Shown here: positions 18,096-27,259 of the stretch, one piece after another | Layout of the letters: every line of letters starts with the position of its first letter | How positions within the stretch are numbered: the stretch's first letter is position 1 | Origin: Acidipila rosea | GTDB taxonomy: Bacteria > Acidobacteriota > Terriglobia > Terriglobales > Acidobacteriaceae | Assembly (NCBI RefSeq): GCF_004339725.1 | Contig: NZ_SMGK01000001.1 | Location: 186,001 to 250,000 of the forward strand | Reading direction: 5' to 3' | DNA length: 64,000 bases | The notes under the pieces: generated by a model | Database searches by the model: none | The model's input: the letters and a program-made list of their open reading frames with translations, nothing else | Told to the model about the DNA's origin: nothing | Program-made: the position numbers and the translations under genes

Positions 18096-19829
18096 ATGTC
18101 CAAGCTGAAGCGCTCCTGTGTCCTGCTGCTCGCCATTCTGCTTCCCTTCAACTTTGCGCCGCTGGCCTCAGCGCAGGCCTATGAAGCGCACCCGAAGCTG
18201 GTCGTCATCCTGGTGATCGATCAGTTCCGCGAAGATTATCTGGAGCGTTACCGCGCCGACTTCAAGCCGCGCGGCTTCAAACTCTTCCTCGACCACGGCG
18301 CTTATTTTCCTGACTGCTACTACGACTACGCCAACACGGAAACCGCACCCGGCCACTCGACCATAGGGACAGGCGCCTACACCGACGGCCATGGCATCGG
18401 CGGCAATGAATGGTGGGACCTCAGCCGCAGCAAGGACCATCCCGTCAGCTCGGTGGATGATGAGCGCTACCAGTTGGTAGGTATGCCTGCTGGCGAAGCG
18501 ACCACGCCGGGCGCGTCGCCGCGCAACCTGCTGGCCTCGACGGTAGGCGATGAGCTGCGTCTTGACACCAAGGGGCAGGCGAAGCTCTTCGGTGTCTCCT
18601 TGAAGGATCGTGCCGCTATCCTCACCTCGGGCGCGACGGCCAATGCCGCCTACTGGATCGACCACACCTCCGGCCGCTTCATTACCTCGACCTACTATCT
18701 TCCGCAGCTGCCCGACTGGGTCACCAGCTTCGATAACAGCGGACGCATCGAGCAGGCAAAGCAGGAGTCAGGCTATGCGGACACGAAGCAGTTTTATGAG
18801 GAGGTGGGCCGCACTCCCGCTGGCGTCTCCTACGAACTCGACTTTGCCAAGGCGCTTATCCAGAACGAGCAGCTCGGCAAGCACGACGTCACCGACCTGT
18901 TGACGCTCAGCATCTCCTCGACCGATCTGCTCGGTCACCGTTTTGGTCCTGACTCCGATGAGCAGCGCCAGATGGTCGATATGCTCGACACGGATCTTGA
19001 CGGCTTCTTTGCATGGCTCGACAAAAATGTCGATGGCGGTCTGGGCAATGTCTGGATTGCGCTCTCTGCCGATCACGGCGTCGCGCCGTCGCCCGCTGTC
19101 TCTGCGCAGCTTGGTCTGAATGCAGCCCAATGGGACATGAAGAAGGTCATCGACGATCTCAACTACGCCATCAACCAGAAGTTTTCGCCCGGCGAGAAAG
19201 TTGTCTACATCCTCCCGCACCAGTCGCTGCCTTACCTCTCGCTCAATGAGCCGTCCTTTCAGCGCGCCGGCATCAACGAGCAGGAGGCCGAGCAGGCTGT
19301 CCAGAACGCCATCGAGCCCGAGATTGAGTCGCTGACCAAGAAGGCTGAGAGCAAGGCTCCGGCGATGGCCAAGCTGCCGCCGCGCCCCATCCTCTATCGC
19401 AGCTATACGCGTCAGCAACTGGCAGCCGGTCAACTGCCCCCGACCGACTTCGGACGCATCCTCGCGCACAGCTACAGCCCCAATGGCGGCTGGTACGTCA
19501 TGCTCGTCCCTGCGGCCTTCCAGATGGGTCCCGAGAAGGGCACCGGCACCACGCACTACACGCCCTACTCCTATGATCGCCATGTTCCGCTGGCTTTTTA
19601 TGGAGCTCCCTTTGCGATCGGGACGTACCACGGGCGCGTCGGCCCGGTCGACCTGGCAGCTACTCTTGCTTCGCTGCTCGGGGTCAACCAGCCATCGGCT
19701 TCCATTGGCCATATTCTGACGCAGGCCTTGAAGCCCGCGGCTGCTGTTACTTACCCTCGGAAGCCGGTTGTCCGCTCACGCAGCACCACGCACCACCGTG
19801 CCGCGGCAGCCGCAAAGAAGCCTGAATGA
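18096..19829 (+). CDS. PafA-like alkaline phosphatase / nucleotide pyrophosphatase-family enzyme
   Basis: Exported metal-dependent phosphatase or phosphodiesterase of the alkaline phosphatase superfamily, 577 residues from ATG 18096 (a GTG three codons earlier is the alternative). Signal peptide to about ASAQA. VVILVIDQFREDY provides the first metal Asp. Thr83 in NTETAPGHSTIGTG is the nucleophile, as in PafA rather than the Ser of PhoA. SSTDLLGHRFGPDS and ALSADHGVAPSP supply further metal ligands, and THYTPYSYDRHVPLAFYG the last His. Its stop overlaps the pyrD start by 4 bases (ATGA), so the genes are translationally coupled. Confidence 0.85.
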   Translation: MSKLKRSCVLLLAILLPFNFAPLASAQAYEAHPKLVVILVIDQFREDYLERYRADFKPRGFKLFLDHGAYFPDCYYDYANTETAPGHSTIGTGAYTDGHGIGGNEWWDLSRSKDHPVSSVDDERYQLVGMPAGEATTPGASPRNLLASTVGDELRLDTKGQAKLFGVSLKDRAAILTSGATANAAYWIDHTSGRFITSTYYLPQLPDWVTSFDNSGRIEQAKQESGYADTKQFYEEVGRTPAGVSYELDFAKALIQNEQLGKHDVTDLLTLSISSTDLLGHRFGPDSDEQRQMVDMLDTDLDGFFAWLDKNVDGGLGNVWIALSADHGVAPSPAVSAQLGLNAAQWDMKKVIDDLNYAINQKFSPGEKVVYILPHQSLPYLSLNEPSFQRAGINEQEAEQAVQNAIEPEIESLTKKAESKAPAMAKLPPRPILYRSYTRQQLAAGQLPPTDFGRILAHSYSPNGGWYVMLVPAAFQMGPEKGTGTTHYTPYSYDRHVPLAFYGAPFAIGTYHGRVGPVDLAATLASLLGVNQPSASIGHILTQALKPAAAVTYPRKPVVRSRSTTHHRAAAAAKKPE

Positions 19830-20761
19830 AGCCGCAGATGGAAGTAACGGTCGCGGGTATCCGGCTACGGAATCCGGTGCTCGCGGCCAGCGGCACCTTC
19901 GGTTACGGAATCGAATTCGAGGAGATCGTTTCCCTCGATCGCATCGGAGGCTTCGTCACCAAGGGGCTTTCGCGCGAACCGATGGCGGGCAACGCCGCGC
20001 CCCGCATCATCGAAACCGCCGCGGGCATGATGAACGCCATCGGTCTGCAGAATGTGGGAGTGAAGGCGTTCATTGAGAAGAAGCTTCCGCAGCTCAGGAA
20101 ATACTCCTGCGCGGTTATCGCGAACGTCTTCGGTTATGAGATTGAAGATTATCTGGCCGTGATCGAGGCTTTGAATGCAGCGGAAGGAATGGCCGCTTAT
20201 GAGCTGAATGCTTCCTGCCCTAATACGAAGCATGGCGGCCAGGTCTTCGGCACCGATGCGGGGCTGCTGGGGGAGTTGGTCACCAGGGCCAAGGCCGTCT
20301 CGAAGCGGCCGCTCTTCGTCAAGCTATCTCCAAACGTGACCAGCATCTCCGAGATGGCGCGCGCCGCCGAGCAGGCAGGCGCAGACGCGCTCTCACTGGT
20401 CAACACCTTCGTCGCGCTCTCCATTGACATCAAGACGCGCCGTCCGCGCATCGCCAACATCACTGGCGGCCTCTCCGGCCCCGCCATCAGGCCCATTGCT
20501 GTGCGCATGGTGTGGGAAGCGGCCAAAGCCGTGAAGATCCCGATCATAGGTCTGGGCGGCATCACCACGCCTGAGGATGCTGTCGAGTTCATGCTGGCAG
20601 GGGCGACCGCCGTTCAGGTCGGCACCGCCAGCTATGCCGATCCCCGGGCAGTGGAGCACATCGCCACCGGGCTTGAACGCTGGTGCGCCCGCAATCATGT
20701 GGAGCGCGTCAGCGACCTTACCGGCAAGCTGGACACATCGCCGCAGCCTGCTCAGGGTTGA
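19826..20761 (+). CDS. pyrD: Dihydroorotate dehydrogenase, class 1B catalytic subunit
   Basis: Oxidises dihydroorotate to orotate with FMN in pyrimidine synthesis. 311 residues. Class 1 features are AASGTFGYG near the start, KGLSREPMAGN, the ELNASCPNTKHGG segment in the substrate loop, KLSPNVTS and IIGLGGITTPEDA for FMN phosphate binding. The NASCPN stretch with a Cys as base is typical of class 1 enzymes. Class 1B normally pairs with an iron-sulfur PyrK subunit, which is not in this window. ATG 19826 overlaps the preceding phosphatase stop. Confidence 0.92.
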   Translation: MKPQMEVTVAGIRLRNPVLAASGTFGYGIEFEEIVSLDRIGGFVTKGLSREPMAGNAAPRIIETAAGMMNAIGLQNVGVKAFIEKKLPQLRKYSCAVIANVFGYEIEDYLAVIEALNAAEGMAAYELNASCPNTKHGGQVFGTDAGLLGELVTRAKAVSKRPLFVKLSPNVTSISEMARAAEQAGADALSLVNTFVALSIDIKTRRPRIANITGGLSGPAIRPIAVRMVWEAAKAVKIPIIGLGGITTPEDAVEFMLAGATAVQVGTASYADPRAVEHIATGLERWCARNHVERVSDLTGKLDTSPQPAQG

Positions 20762-20762
20762 A

Positions 20763-21875
20763 CTACTCGTCAGCCTCGACCGGCTGACGCACCGCGACCT
20801 CGCCCTTTGCGCCGCGAGTGTACTGCACCGGCCAGCTGATTGACTGGCCAAGCTCCTGCGCCGCGTGCAGCGTCCAGAAAGGGTCGCGGAGGAATTCGCG
20901 CGCCAGCAGGACCGCATCCGCCTGCTGCGTGCGCAGCACATGCTCGGCCTGCTCCGCATTGGTGATCATGCCGACGGTGCCGGTAGCGATGCCCGCTTCG
21001 CGCCGGATCGCCTCGGCAAACGGCGTCTGGTATCCCGGGCCTACCGGTATCTTCGCGTCTGCGACATTGCCGCCGGAGGAGACGTCGATCAGCGTCACGC
21101 CGTGATGCTTCAGGTGCTTTGCCAGCTCAATCGACTGCGGCAGGTCCCATCCTCCCGGCACCCAGTCTGTTGCCGAGATGCGAACGAAGAGCGGCTTCGG
21201 CGCGGGCCACACGCCGCGCACCGCATCCACGACCTCGATCAGCATGCGAATGCGATTCTCCAGCGGGCCGCCATACTGGTCGGTGCGCTTGTTCGAGAGC
21301 GGCGAGAGGAACTCGTGCAGCAGATAGCCGTGCGCGGAGTGGATCTCGATCACGTCAAAGTTCGCGGCCGCTGCACGCTCCGCCGCCGCTACAAATGCGT
21401 CGGTGATGGCGCCGATGCCCGAGTGTTCGAGCTCCACAGGCCGGGGATAGCTGCTGGAAAAGGGAATCGCACTGGGGGCGGCGACCTGCCATCCGCCTTC
21501 CGTCGGCTTCACCTCGCCGTCACCCTCCCACGGACGCAGCGTACTGCCTTTGCGGCCGGAATGGGCCAGCTGGATGCCCGCATAGCTGCCCTGGCTGTGG
21601 ATGAAGCCCGTAATCCTCTTGAGCTCGGCGATGTGCTCGTCCTTCCACAGTCCAAGGTCCTGCGGGCTGATGCGCCCCTCAGGCAGGACAGCCGCCGCTT
21701 CTGTAAAGACCAGGCCCGCGCCACTCTTGGCAAAGGCGCCGAGGTGGACAAGGTGCCAGTCGCTCGCGAATCCGTCTTCACTCGAGTACTGGCACATCGG
21801 CGAAACAATGACGCGATTGGGGAGCTGAAGTGAACCTAGATCGAGCGGCGAGAAAAGCAGGCTATTCCGTGACAT
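20763..21875 (-). CDS. Old Yellow Enzyme family NADH:flavin oxidoreductase (YqjM/NamA-like)
   Basis: FMN-dependent ene-reductase, 370 residues, cytoplasmic. N-terminal LFSPLDLGSLQLPNRVIVSPMCQYSS contains the Cys conserved in the YqjM subclass. QLAHSGRKG, EIHSAHGYLLHEFLSP (HxxH-type substrate-binding His pair) and LAREFLRDPFW near the C-terminus are all present. The physiological substrate is unknown; enoates and xenobiotic alkenes are typical. It ends 1 base from pyrD, tail to tail. Confidence 0.9.
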   Translation of the reverse strand: MSRNSLLFSPLDLGSLQLPNRVIVSPMCQYSSEDGFASDWHLVHLGAFAKSGAGLVFTEAAAVLPEGRISPQDLGLWKDEHIAELKRITGFIHSQGSYAGIQLAHSGRKGSTLRPWEGDGEVKPTEGGWQVAAPSAIPFSSSYPRPVELEHSGIGAITDAFVAAAERAAAANFDVIEIHSAHGYLLHEFLSPLSNKRTDQYGGPLENRIRMLIEVVDAVRGVWPAPKPLFVRISATDWVPGGWDLPQSIELAKHLKHHGVTLIDVSSGGNVADAKIPVGPGYQTPFAEAIRREAGIATGTVGMITNAEQAEHVLRTQQADAVLLAREFLRDPFWTLHAAQELGQSISWPVQYTRGAKGEVAVRQPVEADE

Positions 21876-21908
21876 GCTGCTTTAGATGATGAATTGCTGC
21901 CTTCGGCT

Positions 21909-22250
21909 TCAGGCAAGTGCCTCGCGCACTCCGCGAACCAGGCCTTCCGGATCGAAGTCCGCGCGGATGATGTCATCTGGACAGGTGCTCTCCTGCGAGA
22001 CGCGATAGTTGCATACGAAGGCGATCCTCTGGGCAGGGTCTCTCTGTTTGATGGTTGTGCAGAGCTCTTCAGCCCTGGCGATGCCCCCGTCGACCTCCAC
22101 ATCGATCAGAACGAGATCGATGGGAGCGTTCTGCATGAGCTCTGCGGCGGTTTCGAGTGAGGTCGTCGAAATCACCTCGAAGCCGTGAAGACGCAGGACG
22201 CTATCGCGCAGGTCCTTGATGAGTTCCCGTGTGCAAACATGCAGAATCAT
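21909..22250 (-). CDS. Stand-alone receiver-like protein
   Basis: 113 residues resembling a CheY-type receiver without an output domain. MILHVCTRELIKDLRDSVL replaces the usual acidic N-terminal pair, which is weak here. The candidate phosphoacceptor is the Asp of LVLIDVEVDG (about residue 49). The conserved Lys is not obvious; IAFVCNY takes the place of the alpha4-beta4 Thr/Ser region. It may therefore be a degenerate receiver or partner-binding module. It lies 33 bases upstream of metH on the same strand order (metH ends at 22284), so it could be the tail of that transcript. Confidence 0.55.
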   Translation of the reverse strand: MILHVCTRELIKDLRDSVLRLHGFEVISTTSLETAAELMQNAPIDLVLIDVEVDGGIARAEELCTTIKQRDPAQRIAFVCNYRVSQESTCPDDIIRADFDPEGLVRGVREALA

Positions 22251-22283
22251 TCATTTTTCTCGTAGGTCCATCGCAGTTGCGCG

Positions 22284-25200
22284 TCAGACCACAAAATATT
22301 TTGCCTGTGGGTGGTGCACGATGATGGCGTTGGTACTCTGCTCCGGCTCCAGGTGAAAACCTTCCGTCAGCCGGACACCGATGTTTTTCTCCGGCTCCAG
22401 CAGGGTAAATATCTTGGTCTGGTCTTCAAGGTTTGGACACGCCGGATAGCCGAAAGAGTAGCGCGACCCGCGATATTTCTGGTGAAAAAGATCGGTCACG
22501 CGCGGCGCATCTTCTCCCGCAATGCCAAGCTCTTGCCGGATGTGTTTGTGCGCCAGCTCCGCCAGCGCTTCTGCTGTCTCCACACCCAGACCGTGAACAT
22601 ACAGGTAGCGGGTAAAGTCGCCTGCCTCGAAGAGTTTCTTCGTCTCTTCGCTGGCACGATCACCGATGGTGACAACCGAAAATCCGACTACGTCCTTCCT
22701 GACGCTCTCGCGCGGTTCAAAGAAGTCGGCAATCGAAAGCTGCCTTCCCTCGCGCTGCCTTGGAAAGCTGATCCGCAGCCGTTCCTTCGAGGCATCTTCC
22801 GGCTCATACACCACCAGGTCATTGCCGTCTGCATTTGCCGGATAGAAGCCGTAAACCAGCTTCGGCTCAAACCAGCCTTTCTCCTTGATCTCGGCTTTGA
22901 GATCTTCGAGAATCGGGCGATATTTCTCCTCGACCAGCCGCAGGTAGTCCGTTGCAGAAGCGGTCTTCAGCTGCCACTGATTCTTGAAGAGCGCAGTCTC
23001 GTTGATGTAGCCGAAGACCTCATCGAGGTTGAAGTCCTTCTTCACCCGCACGCCATAAAAGGGCGGCGTGGGGATATCTTCTACCGCCGTCACCCAGCCT
23101 GACCGAGCCGTCGTCTCCGCGGGCAGTTCGCTCTCCGGAGTCAGGTGCGTGGGCTTCACGAATGCCTTCACTGTACGCCCGTCGGTGAGCCGCTTGCTGC
23201 GCGTCTCTTCATCGTCCGTGGTGAGGTCGGTCATCACATGCAGCCCGGCAAAGGCATCTTCGGCATAGAAAACCGCCGAGGAGTACTCCTTGCGAAGATC
23301 GTCTTCGACATACTTGCGGGTCAGCGCAGCGCCGCCGCAGATCACGGGAAACTCGAGCGCCATCCGCTCCAGATCCTGGATCACATACTTCATTTCCAGC
23401 GTCGATTTCACCAGCAGGCCGCTCAATCCAATGGCGTCGGCCTTGTGCTCCTGCGCTGCCTGGATGATGACATCCGCAGGCTGCTTGATGCCCAGATTTA
23501 CGACCTTGTAGCCGTTGTTGGAGAGGATGATGTCGACCAGGTTCTTGCCGATATCATGCACGTCGCCCTTGACGGTTGCGAGCACGATCGTGCCCTTCTG
23601 CGTGCCTTCCACCTTCTCCATGCGCGGCTCCAGATAGGCGACCGCAGCCTTCATCACCGCCGCCGAATCCAGCACCGAGGGCAGCTGCATCTTGCGCGCG
23701 CCAAAGAGCTCGCCTACCGTCTTCATGCCGTCGAGCAGCACAGTGTTAATCAGGTCAAGAGGCGAATAACGCGCGAGTGCCAGCTCGATCACGTCTTCGA
23801 GCGACTGCTTCGCCGCGCCCTGGCCGATGGAGCGCTCGCCGCGAATGATCAGCTGCTTCAGCTTGTCATCGTCAGAGAGCGACTCGACTGCAACCTCATC
23901 TTCGGCAACTGCATTCTTGTCCTTGCCGCTGAAGTGCGCCATGTAAAGCTGCAGGGGATCGCCGTTGCTGGTGTCGTGGAAGATGAGCCTGCGCGCCAGC
24001 TCCACTTCCTCATCGGGAATCTTGTAGAGCGGATAGATCTTCGAATAGTTGACGATTGCCGCATCGAGTCCGCGATCGACCGCTTCCTTCAAAAACACGC
24101 TGTTCAACACGCGCCGCGAATAGGCTGACAGGCCGAAGGAAATATTGCTGACGCCGAGAATCGTCTTCGCCTCGGGCAGCTCCTGCTTGATGCGCCGCAC
24201 CGCTTCGAGCGTCTCAATGCCCGCCGTGCGATAGTCTTCCTGCCCGGTCGAGATCGGCAGCGTCAGTGGATCGAAGAGGATGTCCACGCCGCGCAGGCCG
24301 TACCGTTCCGTCGCCATCTGGTAGATGCGCTTCGCGATAGCGACCTTTTTGTCCGCCGTCAGCGCCATGCCGTCTTCGTCGATGGTCAGGGCAATCACCG
24401 CTGCGCCGTAGCGCTTCGCCATCGGCAGCACGCGGCTGGTGCGCTTCTCGCCGTCTTCCAGGTTGATCGAGTTGATGATCGGCTTGCCGGGGATGCGCTT
24501 CAGCGCCTCCTCGATCACGTCCGCTTCAGTCGAGTCGACCAGCACCGGCGCAGTCACGCGCGTCGCGATCTTCTCGAGCACGGCATTCATGTAGCCCTTC
24601 TCGTCCTCGCCGACAATCGCGCAGCAGAGGTCGAGCATCTGTGAGCCCTCTGCCGCAAGGCGCTTCGCCAGGGCGAGGATGCCGTCATAATCGCCCGCGC
24701 GCACCATGTCGCGGAAATGGGCCACCCGGGTCGTCGTATTCATCTCCTCGGCGACGATGACCGGCTGTCCATCCACTTCAAGCGGCACAGCGCTGAACGC
24801 ACTGGCGGCAACACCCTGCGGTTTCACGTGCCGCGGGGCAGGCGTGGCGTCCTTCACCGCCTCCACCACGGCGCGCAGATGCTCCGGCGTAGTTCCGCAG
24901 CAGCCGCCCACCACCTGCACCCCATACTCCGTCACGAAGCGGCGATGATAAGCGCCCAGCTCCTTTGGCGTCAGCGCATAGACCGCGTGTCCGCCCACAT
25001 TCTGGGGTAGCCCGGCGTTCGGCAGCACGGAGATGGGGCGCGTCGCATTCTGGCAGAGGAAGCGCACCGCGTCGTTCATCTCTGCCGGACCGGTCGCGCA
25101 GTTCAGCCCGATCACCGCCGGGTTAAAGCACTCCAGCACGGCCAGCGCAGCGCCGATCTCTGATCCCAGCAGCATCGTGCCCGTAGCCTCGAGCGTCACC

Positions 25201-25763
25201 TGCATCTGGATCGGCAGCTCGCGACCCGCCGCGCGCATTGCGTCCTGGCATGCCGCCAGGCAGATCTTCGCCTGCAGCAGGTCCTGGCTGGTCTCGATCA
25301 GCAGGATATCGACACCGCCCTCGATCAGCGCAGCCGCCTGCTCGCGATAGCCCTCGGCCATCGCGTCATAGGTAATGTGTCCGAGCGAAGGCAGCTTGGT
25401 CGTCGGCCCGATGGAGCCGGCCACGAAGCGGGGGCGCTCCGGAGTGGAGTACTGCCGCGCAACATCCTTTGCCAGCTTCGCAGCGGCAAGATTCAGCTCG
25501 TGGGTCTTGTCCTCCAGCTCATACTCGGCCAGCACGATGCGTGTGGAGCCGAAGCTGTTCGTCTCCACCACGTCGCAGCCAACCTCAAAGAAGCTGGCGT
25601 GGATGCTGCGGATAATGTCCGGGCGGCTCAGCACGAGCAGCTCATTGCAGCCCTCTTTGCCCCAATAGTCATCGACGGTCGGCGCGTGCACCTGGATGTT
25701 GGTGCCCATTGCGCCGTCGTAGACCGCTACGCGTTCCTGTATCAGTGAGAGAAAATCTTGCAT
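22284..25763 (-). CDS. metH: Cobalamin-dependent methionine synthase
   Basis: Transfers a methyl group from methyltetrahydrofolate to homocysteine via cob(I)alamin. 1159 residues with all four modules. The homocysteine domain (1-~320) has zinc cysteines in GLNCATGP and VGGCCGTTPEH. The pterin-binding domain (~335-620) follows. The B12 module (~640-880) has the cap domain and the DVHDIGK cobalt-ligand motif. The AdoMet reactivation domain (~900-1159) has YGYPACPNLEDQ-type text. Full length and intact. The leader at 25764-25859 carries two hairpins. Confidence 0.97.
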   Translation of the reverse strand: MQDFLSLIQERVAVYDGAMGTNIQVHAPTVDDYWGKEGCNELLVLSRPDIIRSIHASFFEVGCDVVETNSFGSTRIVLAEYELEDKTHELNLAAAKLAKDVARQYSTPERPRFVAGSIGPTTKLPSLGHITYDAMAEGYREQAAALIEGGVDILLIETSQDLLQAKICLAACQDAMRAAGRELPIQMQVTLEATGTMLLGSEIGAALAVLECFNPAVIGLNCATGPAEMNDAVRFLCQNATRPISVLPNAGLPQNVGGHAVYALTPKELGAYHRRFVTEYGVQVVGGCCGTTPEHLRAVVEAVKDATPAPRHVKPQGVAASAFSAVPLEVDGQPVIVAEEMNTTTRVAHFRDMVRAGDYDGILALAKRLAAEGSQMLDLCCAIVGEDEKGYMNAVLEKIATRVTAPVLVDSTEADVIEEALKRIPGKPIINSINLEDGEKRTSRVLPMAKRYGAAVIALTIDEDGMALTADKKVAIAKRIYQMATERYGLRGVDILFDPLTLPISTGQEDYRTAGIETLEAVRRIKQELPEAKTILGVSNISFGLSAYSRRVLNSVFLKEAVDRGLDAAIVNYSKIYPLYKIPDEEVELARRLIFHDTSNGDPLQLYMAHFSGKDKNAVAEDEVAVESLSDDDKLKQLIIRGERSIGQGAAKQSLEDVIELALARYSPLDLINTVLLDGMKTVGELFGARKMQLPSVLDSAAVMKAAVAYLEPRMEKVEGTQKGTIVLATVKGDVHDIGKNLVDIILSNNGYKVVNLGIKQPADVIIQAAQEHKADAIGLSGLLVKSTLEMKYVIQDLERMALEFPVICGGAALTRKYVEDDLRKEYSSAVFYAEDAFAGLHVMTDLTTDDEETRSKRLTDGRTVKAFVKPTHLTPESELPAETTARSGWVTAVEDIPTPPFYGVRVKKDFNLDEVFGYINETALFKNQWQLKTASATDYLRLVEEKYRPILEDLKAEIKEKGWFEPKLVYGFYPANADGNDLVVYEPEDASKERLRISFPRQREGRQLSIADFFEPRESVRKDVVGFSVVTIGDRASEETKKLFEAGDFTRYLYVHGLGVETAEALAELAHKHIRQELGIAGEDAPRVTDLFHQKYRGSRYSFGYPACPNLEDQTKIFTLLEPEKNIGVRLTEGFHLEPEQSTNAIIVHHPQAKYFVV

Positions 25764-25790
25764 GGCTGGCTTAATACTCCATGCTAAATG

Positions 25791-25817
25791 GCGCGACTTC
25801 TCCGACAGAAGTCGCGC
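25791..25817 (-). promoter_or_regulatory. Perfect 10-bp hairpin in the metH leader
   Basis: GCGCGACTTC (25791-25800) and GAAGTCGCGC (25808-25817) form a perfect stem with a 7-base loop, 27 bases before the metH ATG. A second, shorter stem (AGGCTT... / ...AAGCCT, about 25828-25853) lies just upstream. Neither is followed by a T run in the metH direction. They may be the terminator of the upstream monooxygenase gene or a leader element. No match to a known SAM or cobalamin riboswitch core was seen. Confidence 0.45.
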
Positions 25818-25859
25818 GCATGGAAGGAGGCTTTCTCGTCAGGGAGAAGCCTGAATCGT

Positions 25860-26162
25860 TCAGGGAAGGGGATGGAGTTCCGTCACCAGGGAGACCTCGG
25901 GAGGAGCCTGGAGCATCGGGCCGGCCTCGCCGAAGATGGCCTGAAAGTGACTGCTTGCAGCGTGCGCGTCCAGATCCTCCTGGCTCGTCCACAGTTCGTC
26001 GAAGTAGAACAGCCCCGTGCCGCTCACCTCATAAAGGTCGTAGAACTCGCAACCTTTTTCCTTGCGCGTCGGCTCCAGCATCCGCCGCATCAGCTCCCTT
26101 ACCTGCAGCGCCTTGCCGTCATGAGCCTGTATGCGCGCGATCACCCTTACCTTTGCCATCAT
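25860..26162 (-). CDS. Antibiotic biosynthesis monooxygenase (ABM/YgiN-like) domain protein
   Basis: 100 residues forming a single dimeric ferredoxin-like ABM domain. VRVIARIQAHDGKALQVRELM at the start, EFYDLYEVSG and FYFDELWTSQEDLDAHAASSHFQ are typical. Members act as quinol monooxygenases or small cofactor-free oxygenases. The substrate here is unknown. It lies 9 bases downstream of the DUF296 gene on the same strand, so the two are probably co-transcribed. Confidence 0.85.
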   Translation of the reverse strand: MMAKVRVIARIQAHDGKALQVRELMRRMLEPTRKEKGCEFYDLYEVSGTGLFYFDELWTSQEDLDAHAASSHFQAIFGEAGPMLQAPPEVSLVTELHPLP

Positions 26163-26171
26163 CTTCTCCTG

Positions 26172-26732
26172 TCACTGCTTTGCATCGGGATCGATCAGCG
26201 TCAGCGTGGTCGCCGGATCGTATTTCTTATACAGAGGTCCGGGGTCGACCGTCACCATCACCTCAAGCGTCGGATTCACATAGGCCGCGATCACATGGCC
26301 GCCGCGCGTCGTGCCGTCCGGCAGCCCGACGACCATGTGCGTATGCACCGCAGGTTTGCCGTTGGCCACAGCAATATCGCCCACCATCGACAGCACCTCA
26401 ACCTGCTGGTTGACCGGGATGGTCTTATACATCTTTTTCACGGGATCGAACCAGCCAAGCGTCGCACCCTTGAGCGCGCCAATGGCGGTGAAGTGAGCGG
26501 CTTCCACATGGTAGTCGGCGGCAAACTTTGTCAGCCCGGAAAGAGCTTCATCGCCCGGGCTGAGGATCACCGCGTACTCCCGCTGCGGGCCTGCCGCGCT
26601 GAGCAGCTTGACCTTCATGCCCGGCGCGCTGCCATGGGGCCCTGTCTGCGAGGGGTGCAGGTACTCGGGGGTGGTCTGCGCGGCCACAGGCGCCGCGAGC
26701 AGCAGGAGCAGGATGGACCGGCAGAGTCTCAA
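26172..26732 (-). CDS. Exported PPC/DUF296-domain protein
   Basis: 186 residues. An N-terminal signal peptide (RSILLLLLAAPVAAQ) precedes a PPC/DUF296 domain, visible as YAVILSPGDEAL, HFTAIGALKGATLGWFD, MVGDIAV, HTHMVVGLPDG and GGHVIAAYVNPTLEV. The His-rich cluster is the family's usual metal-binding site. Cytoplasmic relatives with AT-hooks bind DNA, but the signal peptide here argues for a periplasmic role, which is unknown. First gene of a two-gene unit with the ABM protein. Confidence 0.8.
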   Translation of the reverse strand: MRLCRSILLLLLAAPVAAQTTPEYLHPSQTGPHGSAPGMKVKLLSAAGPQREYAVILSPGDEALSGLTKFAADYHVEAAHFTAIGALKGATLGWFDPVKKMYKTIPVNQQVEVLSMVGDIAVANGKPAVHTHMVVGLPDGTTRGGHVIAAYVNPTLEVMVTVDPGPLYKKYDPATTLTLIDPDAKQ

Positions 26733-26764
26733 TGGAACCTCCCCGAGGCGGCTTGGTTGTTTCC

Positions 26765-27259
26765 TTATTTCAATGAGTCAGAGTGAGCCGCCAGCTGCCC
26801 CGGCATGCCCACGTTCGCTACCAGCATGTCTTCCTTGCGCATCACCAGGTTGGTAGCGTTCAGTGATGCCAGCTCAAAGCCGTGGCCGTGGGTAATCGCA
26901 TCCGTCGGGCAGGCCTCGACGCAGTAGCCGCAGAAAATACAGCGGTTATAGTCGATGTTGTAGACCTTGGCGTAGCGCTCGGCGCTTGAAATCCGCTGCT
27001 CGGCGGTGTTCTCCGCCGCTTCAATATAAATGCAGTTGGAGGGGCAGGCGGCGGCGCACAGGAAGCACGCAACGCACTTTTCAAGGCCGTTCTCATCCCG
27101 CTGCAACTCGTGCGCGCCACGGAAGCGCTCCTGCAGTACGGCGCCGCGGGTCGGCCCGGGCCCGTCAGGATAGTTTTCAACTTCAGTCGGCTGCAGCATC
27201 TCCCGGAAGGTGATGCTCATTCCCTTGGTGATTCCCGCAATATTGCGCACGATGGACAT
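26765..27259 (-). CDS. nuoI: NADH-quinone oxidoreductase subunit I
   Basis: Peripheral-arm subunit of complex I carrying two [4Fe-4S] clusters. 164 residues from ATG 27259 (MSIVRNIAGITKGMSITFREM); the frame runs on to 27310 but homologs start at MSI. Two ferredoxin motifs are intact: CVACFLCAAACP and CIFCGYCVEACP. The upstream Met-rich amphipathic helix contacts the membrane arm. No other nuo gene is nearby, so subunit I is encoded separately from the main operon. It is the last recognisable chromosomal gene before the mobile element. Confidence 0.92.
   Translation of the reverse strand: MSIVRNIAGITKGMSITFREMLQPTEVENYPDGPGPTRGAVLQERFRGAHELQRDENGLEKCVACFLCAAACPSNCIYIEAAENTAEQRISSAERYAKVYNIDYNRCIFCGYCVEACPTDAITHGHGFELASLNATNLVMRKEDMLVANVGMPGQLAAHSDSLK

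Noticed and set aside
25764-25859. Cobalamin or SAM riboswitch before metH
   Set aside because: No match to the B12-box or SAM riboswitch core was found; only simple hairpins are present.
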